From Struthio camelus (taxonomy: Eukaryota; Chordata; Aves; Struthioniformes; Struthionidae), in the NCBI RefSeq assembly GCF_040807025.1, contig NC_090946.1:4258001-4322000 (forward strand): a stretch of 64,000 nucleotides of DNA. The letters are read 5' to 3'. How positions within the stretch are numbered: position 1 is the stretch's first letter; every line of letters begins with the position of its first letter. The translations under genes were made by a program, and so were the position numbers. A model generated the notes under the pieces. The model did no database searches. It had not been told where the DNA came from and was given only the letters and a program-made list of their open reading frames with translations. This document shows positions 1-14,472 of the stretch, piece after piece.

Positions 1-871
1 GTCCACCAAGAAGGAAGTGCTGGGACAATGCTGAGGTGCATCAGTCCCACCATTGCTTCATCTCATGGTGCTAGCCCCTCTCAGCTCATTTTCTTCCTCT
101 GCACCTTGTGAAAAGGACATGCAACCCGGCCTTCGAAAGATACCTGGTTTCATCAACACCTGCTGCTTGGAGGTGTTGAGACCTGCTCCAGCAGGCAGCC
201 TGTGGGGCAAAGTGTGATTGCTGGGCTGATCAGCCTTTACTGCCAGTGTGGCATATTACAAGCATTCATGGTCATGCTGCTGGGGTAAGTGGGGACTGGA
301 AGGTCTCTGGCAGCTGCCTGCTTTGCCAGTATGGGGCTGTGAGAGGTTAGGCTGGGCTGGCCAACATGCCTGAGCAGCTGTCCCTTGCAGCCTGGCCTCA
401 TTCCTGTGTTCGTTATGAGCAGTATTTTGACAGGCCATGAGGTATGCTGTCTCTTGGCTGCCCGAGCAAGGCTTTTGCAAGCTTGTTTGCTGTCACTGTT
501 GCAAGAGGAACAATGCTTCGGGCAGTACCTGTAGAGCCCTAAAACCCCTTAACCCTGTCTTAAACACTGCATCTAATAAGACCACAGGTCTGTGCCCCCC
601 CACTTTGTTCCCGCAGCCTGTCGTAGCTTCCCTTTGCTGCGGTGATCCCATCATTCCCTTCACACGCACAGGGCTAGGAGGCCTCAGCTGCTCATAAAGG
701 CTATAAAGTAGGGACAGAACAAACCTCCGACCTTGTAGCTGTTCCCTCTGCATTGGTCCCTTCCCTGCAGGTGAGCTGAGGCTCCCTGGGGCCTCAGAAG
801 TTGGGAGTGCTGCCTGCTCTCTTTAAGTCACCTGAACACAATCTTTCTCTCTCTCTTTCCTTTCTTCACAG
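1..871 (+). other. Probable MYRF intron sequence
   Basis: No exon can be supported here. The stretch precedes a clear splice acceptor (pyrimidine tract, then AG at 870-871) of a MYRF exon, so it is most likely MYRF intron. One open frame at 437-697 has no convincing acceptor or donor and no clear family match. Confidence 0.5.
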
Positions 872-3800
872 ACCAAAGTCAGACCTCACTTCTGCCAGTG
901 ACAAATATCAAAGCCAAATCCAGGGGTGTCACCGGGAAAGCAACCTCCTACACCAAGTGGCCAAAGACACCTGACAGGTCTCAGAGCTTCGGCAGCCCCA
1001 ATGCCAGCCCCTCCTCCCCTTTCACCCACGTCCAGGGCAAATCCAAGTACATCTCCAACCTCTCGCTCTCCCGCAGCAACTCGCCGCTGGCGCAGGCCCG
1101 GCAGCAGCGCAGTGTCAAGCAGCCAGTGAGCGAGTGGCCCCGTGCAGAGGATCCTGGCACGGATGGTAGGTGGGCCCCCTTCTTTTCCATCCCTGTGAAA
1201 ACACTGTTTTCCTGGGCTGCATCCTGGCAGCCTTCTGCATCCTCACCAACTGAGGCTTATCTGTCGTCCTTGGCCTGCTCACTGTGTCCCTATATTGTGC
1301 CAGAGCTGTGCAGGCCCCAGGTCTTCTGGTGCAGTCAGATTCAACATCCAGCCCTCCCCTTCCTTCCCCACATGGCCTGCACTTTCTGGCCATGTTAGCC
1401 AGCTGCCTGGTTGCTTTCTTGAGCTTTCCCAGTTCCCTTTTGAGACTACCATGCCAACATCTCCTTTCCTACTCCCATCACAGCTTGCTCGGCTATTTCT
1501 AAATCAGACCTAGAGGAATATACACAGATTCAGACATGGTGGCATCAGAAAGGTGTGCTAATTACCAGCCCATGGCACAGTCTGGGACACCCTTTCTCAG
1601 GTGCAGGAGGCAGGCCCACGAGTATCCCTTCATCTGTCACCCAGCTCCCTCAGTGCAGTGTAGAGCAACAATCAAATCCTCAGAGCAGCTGTGGGGTGAC
1701 CTTGCTTAGATAAGGTACCCTGCTGTCTAACATGAGACCAACATCCAGCCATAGAGCAGAAGACTCCAGGCTGCAGGGAGAGGGGCACATGGCAAGAGTG
1801 TAGGACCGGAGCTCAGACTGGCAAGGGTGCCATGTCTTGCTAGCAGAGGTGATTAAAAAGATGTACAGTAAGCAGTGCCTAAGGAGTTTGGGACCCCTTC
1901 TTTGTCAGTAAGCAATTGCACTCCCCACCATGAAGTTTCACACTCAAGTTCAGGTCTAGGTGCTAGGAGCAAGAGGGATGAGTGCTCAGCTGCCTGTGTT
2001 ATCCCAGGGCTGGTGAGCTCACAACTCCTCCAGCAGCCAAGCCAGGTCATGGCAAAGCAGGGTATGACCATTGGGAGCAGTGTATGCTTGCTCACCCAGA
2101 TCATTACTTGACATGGTGTTAGCACAGGCCGACAGCAATCAGACCCCCTCCTCTGACGACACAATGATGAGTAAAGGCAGTCTCAGTGCCAGACATCCCT
2201 TCCAGCTCTCCCTTTGCTCCTCTTAAATGGTCTGTCTCACACTCACAGGGCCAAGTCCAGTGCTGCACTCCATCCGGATCTTGGAGATCAATGTGGCCAT
2301 CGAGTCCCAGTACTGTGCAGCCAGCGATGCTTGCAGGTGAGCGAGGCAGGGCTTGCTGCCAGTGCTCTGGTGGTAGCAGTGTTGTGGAAGCTCCAGTAAA
2401 AGGAGTAGATAGCCAGCTCCTGGAGCCTCGTGCTTTTTCTCTCCTGCTGCTGTCCCAAGGTAGCCCATGTTTTGCCCCTTGGACAGAGGTGCTGGGGACT
2501 GGCTTTGGCCTCAATCCGTGCTCCTTTGCTAAGACTGCCAGGAGGAAGAGTGCTGCCTCTCAGGACAATGATTTGGTGATGAGCTTGTCCTTGGGAACTA
2601 GCCTCGGAACCCCTTCCTTCTGAAGTCCCAGCCAAATAGAGACTATGGGTCCTGTCCTGGGACATCTTACAGCAGGATGAACTGAAGCTGCAAAGTCTAA
2701 TGCTCTCTCTCTGTCCTCAGGACTGGAAACTTCACCTACCGCATCCCTGTCAGCCAGCTCACAGCAGTAAACACCAATCTGACACTGGAGATGAAGTGAG
2801 TGAATGGGACTCCTTTCTTATGTGTTTCTGTTTCTGGCAGAGACCAAGGGTTGCAGACCATGGGGTGGGTAGGGATCCACCAAGGTCTGCTTAGAGGGAG
2901 AGGGTTTGCAGGGTGTCAGTCAGGAGTGGATAGAGGAGGAGGTGAATCCAGGGATTAAAAATTTTAAAGATTGATGGGGGAGATGGTCTAGGAAGTGGAC
3001 TTGGGAGCCGGAAGTCGAAGATGATGGGAGTGGTAAGCAGAGATCACAAGGAAGGATCAGGAGCAGCTGTGAGCAGAAGTTTGAGGGAACTGTCACTCCT
3101 GTGGCTTGCAGTGGGGTTTTGGGAGCGACAGGACAGACTGGGAAGCTACTGAGATTAGATTTCAGGGTAGCCAGGCTGGTCTCTTGAAGTCAGCTGGATA
3201 CTCTGCCATGTGGCCATGTTATCTCCTGCATGTGCTAGGAAAGACACAGTAGCGCCTGCTCCCTTCCATGATCTCACTGTGCCTTTGTCTCTCTAGCACC
3301 TCTTCTGTTGTGTCCATCTCCCTTTGTGGCCTTGTCTCTAGCGACCCATGCCAGGATGCTGCAAGCATGGACAGCTTCATCAATACCACAGACACACAGG
3401 TAGGGAGGTGATGGCTCACAAAGGCCATACACTCACAGGCAGCCAGATGTTATGCATCATCCTAGCACAGTGCAGTTACCTTCAGGGCAGGGGGGACTAA
3501 AGCAGTTGGGCTAAGGTAATACAGAAGTTGCTTGAGGGAATTCATGCTCAGACAGCCTTACTCTGCACTTGTTAATGTAAAGGTACCTCAGACATCCCTG
3601 CATGCCCCCCAACAGGGAAGTGTTTGCCAACCTGATATGTGAATCATTGATGCTGTGGTCACTCAAATGAAATCATCCCACCCAACCCCTGAGCCCTGGA
3701 AAAGCCTGGGCCAGGCTGTATGTTGCTGTAACCTGTCCTAATAAAACTCTTTCACGGGTATTCCCTGCAGGTATCTGTGTGCTGAGTCTGCATCAAACTC

Positions 3801-5092
3801 TTCATAATTCCCTCTGGACTCACAAAAAGTTATGTGTGGGGGTGAGGTTGGCAGTGTTAGAGGAAAAAGTAGTATTAGGTTACAATAGCTCACTCCATCC
3901 AAGGCAAGGGTACATGACATGGCAAAAAATGAAAAGTGCTGGCAGTGTTTTTAGTACTCCAGGAGGTGTTAACAGTATTTTTTATTTCAGACAAAAGGTC
4001 ATTTCCCCAGGCCAATACTTGCAGTAATTACACCTACTTTCCCCTTGGTTTCTGTGATGGCTCAAGCAGCAGCACAGTTGGGGAGCTGCACTTTTGAGAA
4101 GCTGAGGAAACATGGTGTGGATATCCATGCTAAGAGCACAGGGTGATGGGGAGAGGGCCAGCTTCCAGAACAGGCAGAGCAGAGTCAAGGAGCTTGGCAA
4201 GCACTGTACTCTGCATAAGCTCAGTACTTTTTTGCCTTGTCTCACAACCTAAACCAGTGCCACTAGCCTTTTCTGCAAACTAAAGCTGTGGGCTAAGCTA
4301 GCTTCCATGCTTGTGATGCCTATGGAGCTGGGTAAAATGGTTGAGTTCCTCTTTGTTCCACTCAGTCCAGCTCTGTTGCTGATCTTGGCTCCTCCAGAAA
4401 GACAGCTGTAGGATCATCTGACAGAATGAGGTTATGTATTTCTTTGCCAGTCCATCCCAGGCAAAGGTCCCCTAATGCTCAGGACTAGTCTCATCCCAGC
4501 TATTCTGTTCTCTTCCCCAGGAAACAATGCACCGTTGGCCTCTAGTGATGATGTCCTTCCAGGAGTTCACCTACCACTTCAGAGTAGCCCAGCCTGTGAG
4601 TACAAGCTGTCTTTTCTGTTGTCCAGGGCTGAATGGAGAGTGGAGCAATGGGACCCCAGCAGAGTGGGCAGGGCTGTCTCTGCTCATGGGTTTAGCGGCC
4701 ACATCATGCTTAGAGCCTTCCACAGCCCTGTATATCATGGTTGTTCCCTTGCACTCAGTTACACCTGTAGTGGAGGAAGGTAATTTACTTGAGGAACAAG
4801 TGCCCACCCATGCACTGGGAAGGGCAATGGAAGAGCAGACCTGCTCACACACAGGCTAAAAGAGGGTATGATTTGTGTATCCTGAGGCAGTATGTGAATC
4901 TAGGGACTTACCCTTCACAAGCTCAGCCTGTAGCTTAGGCACAACTCCCTTAGAGCATGTATCCTGCTTCTATCTGTAAGCTGTTTTTTTTGCTTTATCA
5001 CATAGGGTCGAGCCAACTGCAGCACTGCTCCTGAGCAGATGGGACACCTTTTCACTGACTATTATTTTCAGTTTTACTGGCTCTGTGAGTGA
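872..5092 (+). CDS. MYRF: MYRF (myelin regulatory factor), C-terminal exons
   Basis: MYRF is an ER-membrane-bound transcription factor. It trimerises, cleaves itself, and releases a DNA-binding N-terminal part; the C-terminal part stays in the ER. Six exons are visible with AG/GT borders: 872-1165, 2249-2336, 2721-2795, 3297-3399, 4521-4595 and 5006-5092. Their phases join without error into 239 residues and a TGA stop. Recognisable blocks are LLPVTNIKAKSRG in the first exon, ESQYCAASDACR and TGNFTYRIPVS in the middle, HRWPLVMMSFQEFTYHFRV, and a final DYYFQFYWLCE that matches the family's DYHFHFYRLCD-type end. Several NxS/T sequons (NFT, NLT, NTS, NTT, NCS) fit a glycosylated lumenal domain. 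The DNA-binding domain, autoprotease and membrane segment lie upstream of the window. Identity rests on remembered vertebrate MYRF sequence and on synteny with TMEM258 and FEN1. Confidence 0.93.
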
Positions 5093-8000
5093 GTCCTGGC
5101 ACTGCCAGTGTCCTCTGGTTGGAGAGAGGAAAGGGACTGGTAACACTGGGGAGACTCCTGTATTACCCTCCTCCACTAGCCCCCAGCCCCACCTTATCCC
5201 TGTCTCCTGCTTTGGGTGTGGAGCTGGTTTGGTTGTGGCCTGGTGACACAGACACTGAAGCACAGCACACACAGAGCACAGGACCTATGCCACAGAAACA
5301 CAACCAGTCCTGTGGTTTCTCCTGGGCTGACCCTAGCACCAACTCCCACCATCCCACACTGCCCTGAACAACTCTCTCCTTCCCTTATGGGGACAATTGT
5401 GTCCTCCATCACTTCTCCCTCCCCCTGCTACACTGGATTTGAAAGCATTACACTGTATGTGAATGGGCCTGCCACACCCCAGAGTGCGACTGGGAACTCC
5501 ACCCTGGCCCAGTGGTTCCAGATGTGCTGCATTAGCTCTCTACAACACTGGAATTGCTCAACACTGGAGGCCTTTCCAAGATTGAAACACTGGAATTTCT
5601 TCTGGAAAGGAAGGCTGCACCTGGACATACTGGAAGTTATACACTGGAGTTGCTGTTCCTTCTAGTTGGCCCAGGGCCATCCCCGGCAGCCTTATTCCAC
5701 AGATTCCTGGAGGCCCCAGGATCCATGAATTGAATGTTCTCTGCTGACAGCAAGAGAAAGGGCAAACATCACCGCTGCAGCTTCTCTCCCTCTCCTCACT
5801 GTACTCTAACCTCCACAGCACACAGGTCTGGATGGATAAACTCAAGAACCTCACTAAGACACTGCTAAAGCTGTACCCAGGTCAAACCATGTGTGGGGGA
5901 CACTTGTCATCAATGCATGGGATAATAATTATTCCAGTCACCTGCCTTAAGTGTTGTGGGAGCCCATTGTTTGGCAGCAGTGTGTGGCCTCTCTCAGTGG
6001 ATGTGGAGCTGCTCAGCTGGCTGTAGAGTCAACGCAACCACCTCTGCCCAGATGTGCTAAAGGGAGACCGCTAGCAAAGCCTGCTGCACCCTGCAGAGCA
6101 GGATTGGGGTTGCCCCAGACATGTGGGTCGGTTTCTCTGCACCACCTGGTGAATGCAGCTCTGCTGTCTGATGGATCACTGCCAAGCAGTGAAAAAAATG
6201 ACTAATCTTCTCCCATCACAGAGGGGGAAATGGCAGGGACTGTGGGCCCTCACTCTCACTGTTGTTCTCAAAAAAGCAGTTATGTTGAGCGTATTTTGGG
6301 TATTTTACTGTTACAAGTTCTTAACTTGCTAAACTACTGATTTTTTTAAAGTGGTATAAAAATGGGCCTCTTAATTCTGTTGCTATTGAGCTGTGTGTCT
6401 CTCACACAGGAAACCAAAGGGGGCCATTGCTAAGCTCCATGTTAAAGCTTGACTGCTACAGTGGTATTGGGATATGTCAGACTGACAGCTACCAGTGCCC
6501 ATGTGTCCTTCTCCCCATCCCGCTCCAGCACCTCTTAGTAAAGAAGGAAACATCTACACTCCTGGAGGTCAAGCCACTACCAGATTAATATTTTTTGAGA
6601 CTTTTTTTTGAGGAAACAGCAGCCACCTCTGGAGAAAGGAAAGAGCAGTGAGGGGAAAAATGCCACTCTTCATTCCTGAAGCAAACTCAAAAAGTGGTTT
6701 CAGAGAAAACAAACAAACAAAAAACCCCCCCCAAACCCTTGCACAGTCCTGTCACTAGATGTAGGCAACTCTAACCAAATTAAGTTTGGGCAACCACATT
6801 GGGGCCCCAGCTGCTGGTCTTTGTTGCTTTCAGTGGAGACAGCTGCAGCACATTTATACCAGCACTGAGGAAAGGATGGCTGACATGCCCCGACACCACC
6901 ACCAGTGGGATCTGCTGCACAGGAGAAACGAGCTGCAAATATGCTTTAGCCAGATACAGAGACAGTTCCTGTATGGATCTCTTGGGATCATTCCCCAGTC
7001 TGGGGAGCAGTTTTATCTGCCTTGTGTCTCCTGTCTCCCATTTCAGAATTTCTTTCTGAGCCTGTCCTGAGAAAGCAGCCATAGCCTTGCAATTCCTGGT
7101 GCCATCACTAGGTGTTGGCATCTCTGTTTCCAAAGGACCAGGCCCTTTATTTGTAGGGTGGTTTCAAGGTCAGGTCTTCATTCCCATTCTGTGCCTTTGG
7201 GACGCAAACATTGTTAATGCTCTGTAGTTACTAAAATGCACTTAAACCTTGGCAGCTGGGAACCAGAGTGAGCAGTGAATTCCTGGCAACCAAATGAGTA
7301 TGCAGCTAGAGGACAGTCTTCTGCCCAACTGTGGGGAACTCAGAGGGAAAGCAAGAAGGCCAAGGACTTGGTAGTAACTAATCACAAACAGGTCAGCTCT
7401 ATCCTCAGTAGGACTTGCTGTTCCTGCCCAGAACTCGTAAGGAAACCCAATGCAGCTCTCTGGAGAGGACACTCAGTACTCTTCCAGTTCCTTCCCTCCA
7501 CCTGCCTGAGCTTTCTTGATTGGCCTCAAACTGGGAAGTTACTATCTTGGCAGCTTTTATTCTCCACTTGGCAATCAGTGGCTCAGTCTGGCAAGTCCAT
7601 ATCTAGGTGAGTGAATGCGCACTCTTCTAGGTCTGCTCAGCTGAGAGGTAGCAAGCATTCTCAGGCTCGGTTGCTGCTGTCCCTACTCTGCTGAGCTACA
7701 CTGAATACCTGTGCTTTCATTTAGCAACTGAAGAGATAACTGGCAATGTTATGAGGGTGAGAGCTGAAACACTGCCTGCAATCACCACTACCCAACCGAT
7801 CCCCCATGAAGTTCTCACAGGCAGTGGCTGAGGTGAGCTAAGATCTGCAAGTGCATCTCACCCTCCTACAGAGGAAGCCGATCCTGGAGGGGAGGAATCA
7901 ATCACCAGAAATGGGAAATAGTCATGGCCCAACAGGAGATGGAGAGTCTCTCAGGTATCCCTGTGACACTTAGGCATGGGGTTTACAAGGGGCCCTAGCA

Positions 8001-9080
8001 AACCAAGTGCCTAAGGGCTACAGGAACATCTCTAGTGCCTTTTTTCTGCTAGTAGGACTGTATGAGGGAACAGTGGCTTCCCACATGTACAATAAATGCT
8101 GTGTGCCTCAAAAACAGTAGTCAGTCAAAATAGTGACACAAGGCAACACCTAAAATGGAAAGGCTAGTCCTACCCATATATAACTGTTTCAAGCAGAGTG
8201 GCAGTGGTATCAAAAGAAGAGACAGAGATTCAGAATGCAGTTTTTAGTGTCTTTTGTCACAACACTATCCTTTATCACGTCACAAATCATATGTCAGTTG
8301 TACCAGCCACCAAGCAGGAATACCAGAGCAAGGCAGAAACTAGAACGTAATAGGGTTTTTTTTTAATGCTGAAAGGGTAGCAGGATGGCTTCCAAGCCCA
8401 TGGAAACTGCTTATATAGACTTCCCAAGAAGGTGTTTCTGCCTTATCCACCTGTAACTAAAGATGTTAGTTCCCCTTCCCAAATCAGTAAAAAGAACGAG
8501 TCAACAATCAGGCCTTTCCCTGCGTGAGACGGAGGGAGCTCTGAGCCAATGTCTCCAGCCTTGCAGCTTAGGAAAAACCCTCTTTTTTGTCCCAGCTGGA
8601 AACTAGAAGCTTCATCTCTCTAGACTTTCTTGACAGGAAGGAAAACAAGCGTGAAACTGAGGCCACTTTCCAAAGTTTGGCTGCTCTGCAGTTTGTTTCA
8701 AAAGCAAATTCACAAACCTTCTGTCCTACTGTTAAAGCTTAAAGCCTGTAAATAGAGACTATGCCACCACTGCAAGAATTAAAAAACAAAAAAAAAGCAC
8801 TAATTTGTTTGGTTTAAATGTTGCTGTCACAGCTTTAATCACTGTATATTGCCAGCAAGTTTGTAGAGTTGCATTCTTAGCAGATATTATTGATTACTGG
8901 TTTTTATTTGTGGGGAACAAGCGTGGTTCCCTCCTTTCTTTCTGATTTATATTTATATTTTGCTGAATTTGCGTGCTGAGTCTCCGGATTCCCCACATTT
9001 TTGTTTGGCTTATTTAGACTTTGTTTTATGCTGGAGGTAAATATACCCATATAAATAAATATATAAATACTGCTTTGTAT
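5093..9080 (+). other. MYRF: MYRF 3' untranslated region (probable extent)
   Basis: About 4 kb after the MYRF stop contain no gene I can support. The last 300 bases are AT-rich and look like a 3' UTR end, with AATAAA at 9054-9059. An earlier AATAAA at 8091-8096 could give a shorter form. Around 5540-5660 the words ACACTGGA or close variants recur about five times. The exact UTR end is inferred, not shown. Confidence 0.5.
9054..9059 (+). terminator. Candidate MYRF poly(A) signal
   Basis: AATAAA lies in an AT-rich block with overlapping ATAAATAAAT, downstream of the MYRF stop and with no other plus-strand gene between. The distal position is a guess based on base composition; 8091-8096 is the alternative. 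Confidence 0.45.
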
Positions 9081-11960
9081 CCAAGAATGACTCCTGGCTG
9101 CATTCCTCCCTTGTCCTGAAAAAATGTTTTTCAGTTCAGTAGTTATAAATTGCTTCTCACAAAGCAGCAAGACTGAACAACACTAGCGTTAGCTAGTTTC
9201 CAGAAGTGCCCAGATGGGGTCCAGTTGAGGTCAAAACAGTCATAGCCTGTGGCTTGCTCACCGTTATGCAGCATGCTTTAGTACAGATATAAAAAGGAGC
9301 TATCATCGCTCACACTTCAGAGGACAGGGCTAGATCCAGAAGCATCTAAGAATATCTGCACAGGGAAAGCTTCCTTCCAAAATAGAAAATTAGGGCTTTA
9401 AATCTGTAAGCTACTTGCTGAATGTCAGATTCTAAAACCTAACTGCTTTGAAAGCTGGGATACAAATGCAAAAATACCTTAAAAATGTAGTTATGCCTGC
9501 CATAGATAAATAATGCACTATCTAGCTGAAGGCCAGAGTCAGCTGCAAGATTATTCCGTTCAGTACTTCTCAAACATTCCCCCGAAAATCTGATTTCCCA
9601 CAAGCATTGTTTGTGTCACTTACTGCTGTGCCCAGCAGACAGATGTTACTCTTGCTTTGCATCTGAGGAGCCACTCCAAGCTAGTAGGTGGTAACCCTAG
9701 TCAGAGGATGTTTTCCAAGTGCTGTTTTACTTAACTGCTGCACTGGCACCATACGCTGCCAGGTCACCTCAGGAGCCTGGAGCCTGACTGAAGAGCAGGA
9801 CCAGATGCTTCCATCAGCTCAATTTCTAGTGCTAGAGTTCCCAACTGCACACTACAAATGGTAAGGGAACCACTTCAGAGTGGTTCCTGTTCCCCTCAGC
9901 CTCTGCAAGCGGCAGTTAGCGCTGCTGCTCCAAACTCAGTCCAGAGAGCTGCTAGGTCAGGACGCCTCAACACGGTGAGATACAGGACACTGCTTTCCAG
10001 TAAGAGGGTGAGGAAGGCAGATGGCAGTGAAGGTTGAGGGATAAGAACAGGCTTAGGAAAAAGAAGCTGGAAGCACTTGTTTTCTAGGACTCTTTCTGCA
10101 CTAAGGCACAAGTTGGCACTGAAGTGCTTTCCAGGCATACACAGTAGTGGGAATCTATGATTAAAACCAAAGGAGCTGGGAGTTTAAAATTATTGGGATT
10201 AAGCTGCAGCTGATTGAAATGTTCTTTTTATGACTATGGTTTTGAACTTAACATTTTTTTCTGTAATGCCAACTGTGATACTATTTTCAGTCCAGATATG
10301 TCTAGAGATTTAAATACTTAAGACAGATAAACATCAGAAAGCACAGAAGTGCAATTCTCAAAAGCAGAGCTCCTAGAAAGGAACACTGAATACCACAGGA
10401 TGGTCACACTTTTGAACAAGTCAGTTTTGATTTAGGCTTCTCCTGCACTGCCCTGCCTGCACAAAAATGACTACACAGTACACAGATGAAAAAAGACTAA
10501 GATAAGTACTCCTACCTAGCAAAGGCAAGCAGTCTTTTCGAGAGAAGGCATCCTTCCTTTATTCCCCTCCTCCCCCTATGTTACTGCAAAGAAATTACAA
10601 GCACTTCGTGCAGAACATTTCTGTTCCTGTCAGACCAGTGGCTCCCAATCTTTTGGGGTCACAGGAAATGCTGATCTTCAAGGTCTGTCAGAGTGATAAC
10701 ACATTCTTATCACTGAAATCTATCATAGAAGAAAAAGCCAGCAGTCAATAGCTAGTTTGACTGGTTAGCTGCATGCCACTCACTATGGCTATGAACTTCA
10801 TTGCCTACGAAAACCATTGTCAAGCCACTTAAGTTCAATATTGGTGATGCTTGAGACGCCACCAGTTACAGCTTTACAGCATTAACTAATTTATTCAGTG
10901 GAATGCGTGTCTAAATTCAAATTATTTGTTAAACAGCCTAGAAGAAAATCTGAACTATGCCTGATTCCTTACAACAGAGCTGCTCCTGCTGCTGAAAACA
11001 TTCTATGAAACGGCCAGTTTACTTTTGAGTGTAATACAGGGTCCATCACAAGGCACAGATCTTATGCCAAGATTAACGCGGTTTTGAAAAGCCAGGTCAA
11101 AAGGATCTGAAATACAAACTGCAAGTCCAAAAGTAACAAGTCCAAAAGTAGGTACATCACAGAACCAGTTTTATTCAGGGTTGGTTTGTTGTGCTGGCAG
11201 AAGTCACCTGACAGGAGCACAGTCCATGCCTGATATAGTCCTTGTTGTTGATGTATAAAAGAAACATAAAAAGAGCTTCTGCAAGCCTTCCCTCCTAGAA
11301 CCAAGCAAGAGATGAAGATCACTCAGACAGTTTTCCCCAGAGTGGCACGTGGGACCAGACTTGCCATTAGTAAAGCTGCAGCCTGTCTGAACGGATACAT
11401 GGTAGAGGTGAGCTTAGAGAAAGCTCCACACACACCAAGGGGCAGATCCTATATCAGATTTGTTCAAAAATGATTCTGCTAGGTCCAAAGGACTCCTTGA
11501 GGAAAGGACAATTTATGACAAATACAATTCCTTAATACCTCAGACTGGGATTAATCCCAATTCTGCACATGTAATTCACAGAAAAGAGTGGCTGAGCACA
11601 AGAACATTCTTCAGCTGTATTATCCAGTGGTCACTTTGTAGCTCAGGTATTGGCAGAAGGGCAGCTGATGCACTCCCTGTGCTGCAAAAAGCAGCGGGCA
11701 GCTTTGCATCTGCACAGATGATTTGCTTTCAGGCTAGTTATGCTTCCCAACCCAAAGGACTGCTGCCCTGCAGGGGCTGGTGAAGCACAGCTGGCACCAG
11801 GACACTGCTGTTTGGTTGTTCTTAAATTCCCAATTCGCCCCTAAAGGAAGGTGGGTTTTGCAAAGCACAACCTCTCCCAGCTTGTCACAAGGTTGCATTT
11901 CCAGGAAACCCACACATGCATAACTAGCATTAACAAGCCCCAGTAAGCTCACAGTTATAT
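9081..11960. other. Intergenic, nothing recognised
   Basis: Between the probable MYRF end and the TMEM258 poly(A) site I see no exon with both splice borders, no RNA gene and no mobile element I can name. Open frames here are short and lack family features. Confidence 0.5.
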
Positions 11961-11964
11961 GAGG

Positions 11965-11970
11965 TTTATT
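11965..11970 (-). terminator. TMEM258: TMEM258 poly(A) signal
   Basis: The plus strand reads TTTATT, which is AATAAA on the minus strand, 75 bases after the TMEM258 stop codon. Confidence 0.75.
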
Positions 11971-12044
11971 CAGTCACTAAGGATGCAGCACCCTGTGCCC
12001 CACATGGGCTGCCTAAGCTGTACCTGGGCTCCTTCGGCCAGGAC

Positions 12045-12893
<849 letters not shown>

Positions 12894-13323
12894 GACCCCC
12901 CCCCTCGCAGCGCGGCTCCCGGCAGCGCAAGGACACGTCGCTACAACGGTCCACTGCCCACCCCCCACCCCTTCCCGCGCCGGAAGCGGAAGGGCGCAGC
13001 GCGGGGCATGCTGGGAGGCGCCGGGGGAGGAGCCCGCCCGCATTGGCGCGGTGGCTTCCAGAGCGCGCGAGCGGAGGCGGTGGTGGTGGCGCAGCGCGGC
13101 GGTTAACGGGTAACGGGTAACGGCCGGCGGCGGCGGCGGGCCGGGCCGGGCCGGGCCGGGCCGGGCCGAGCGCCCTCCCGTTTAGGCCCTCCCGTCTAGG
13201 CCCTCCCGCTGCCTTGAGGTGCCTCCGGGCCGGGCTCCCTCCCCTTGCAGCCTCCCGCGGCCCTGCCCTCGCCCTCCTGCTCCCCTCACCCTTGGCTGCA
13301 CTGGCCCTGTCTTGCTGTCCAGG
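12894..13323. promoter_or_regulatory. Bidirectional CpG-rich promoter, TMEM258 / FEN1
   Basis: About 430 bases separate the divergent start codons and are very rich in GC and CpG. No TATA box is evident, as expected for two housekeeping genes. Inside are three TAACGGG units (13104-13123), a GGGCC pentamer run (about 13138-13167) and three copies of a CCCTCCCG-containing 14-mer (about 13170-13210). The probable non-coding FEN1 exon 1 ends at one of the GGTAAC donors near 13110, and the acceptor CTGTCCAG ends at 13322, two bases before the ATG. Confidence 0.8.
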
Positions 13324-14472
13324 ATGGGAATCCATGGCCTGGCCAAGCTCATTGCCGACGTGGCCCCTGCTGCCATCCGGGAGAATGACATCAAGGCTTA
13401 CTTTGGCCGGAAGGTGGCTATTGATGCATCCATGAGCATCTACCAGTTCCTCATCGCTGTGCGGCAGGGAGCTGAGGCGCTGCAGAATGAGGAGGGTGAG
13501 ACCACCAGCCACTTGATGGGCATGTTCTACCGCACCATCCGCATGGTGGAGAATGGCATCAAGCCAGTTTACGTGTTTGATGGTAAGCCCCCTCAGCTGA
13601 AGTCAGGGGAGCTAGCAAAGCGAACGGAGCGCCGGGCTGAGGCAGAGAAGCATTTGCAAGAAGCTCAAGAGGCTGGAGAGGAGAACAACATTGAGAAGTT
13701 CAGCAAGAGGCTGGTCAAGGTAACCCAGCAGCACACTGATGAATGCAAGAAGTTACTAATGCTGATGGGCATTCCTTACGTTGAGGCACCAGGAGAAGCT
13801 GAAGCCAGCTGTGCCACCTTGGTGAAAGCTGGTAAAGTCTATGCAGCTGCTACTGAAGATATGGATTGCCTGACATTTGGCAGTCCTGTACTGATGCGGC
13901 ACCTTACTGCCAGCGAGGCTAAGAAGTTACCAGTCCAAGAGTTTCATCTGAATCGTATTTTGCAGGATCTAGATCTGACCTGGGAACAGTTTGTTGACCT
14001 GTGTATCCTCCTAGGCTGTGACTACTGTGAGAGCATCCGTGGCATTGGACCGAAGCGTGCTATTGAGCTCATCAAGCAACACAAAACTATTGAGAAGATT
14101 GTGCAGCACATAGATACCAAGAAGTATCCTCTGCCTGAGAACTGGTTGCACAAAGAGGCCCAGAAGCTTTTTCTAGAGCCTGATGTGGTAGACCCTGATG
14201 CTGTTGAACTGAAGTGGACTGAGCCAAATGAAGACGAGCTCGTCCAATTCATGTGTAAGGAGAAGCAGTTCAATGAAGAACGGATCCGCAATGGGATCAA
14301 AAGATTGAGCAAGAGTCGGCAAGGCAGCACCCAGGGCCGACTGGATGACTTCTTCAAGGTGACTGGCTCCATCACATCAGCCAAGCGCAAAGAGCCAGAA
14401 TCTAAGGGATCTGCAAAGAAGAAAGCAAAGACCAACAATGTAGCAGCAGGAAAGTTCAAAAAGGGTAGATAA
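13324..14472 (+). CDS. FEN1: FEN1, flap endonuclease 1 (complete)
   Basis: FEN1 is the structure-specific nuclease that removes 5' flaps during Okazaki fragment maturation and long-patch base excision repair, working with PCNA in the nucleus. The gene has one uninterrupted coding exon of 382 codons, close to the 380 residues usual in vertebrates. The start [10 protein letters not shown] is the family N-terminus; glycine 2 right after the methionine is needed in the active site, which excludes the longer in-frame extension upstream. All seven metal-binding acids are present: D34, D86, E158, E160, D179, D181, D233. The PCNA-binding motif QGRLDDFF is at 337-344, followed by a lysine-rich tail to residue 382 that carries the nuclear signal. 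An acceptor two bases before the ATG fits the known 5' UTR intron. No defect is visible. Confidence 0.98.
   Translation: MGIHGLAKLIADVAPAAIRENDIKAYFGRKVAIDASMSIYQFLIAVRQGAEALQNEEGETTSHLMGMFYRTIRMVENGIKPVYVFDGKPPQLKSGELAKRTERRAEAEKHLQEAQEAGEENNIEKFSKRLVKVTQQHTDECKKLLMLMGIPYVEAPGEAEASCATLVKAGKVYAAATEDMDCLTFGSPVLMRHLTASEAKKLPVQEFHLNRILQDLDLTWEQFVDLCILLGCDYCESIRGIGPKRAIELIKQHKTIEKIVQHIDTKKYPLPENWLHKEAQKLFLEPDVVDPDAVELKWTEPNEDELVQFMCKEKQFNEERIRNGIKRLSKSRQGSTQGRLDDFFKVTGSITSAKRKEPESKGSAKKKAKTNNVAAGKFKKGR

Noticed and set aside
14022-14459. A 145-codon minus-strand frame within FEN1
   Set aside because: Shadow of the FEN1 coding strand. It only helped to reveal the antisense FEN1 fragment at 16037.
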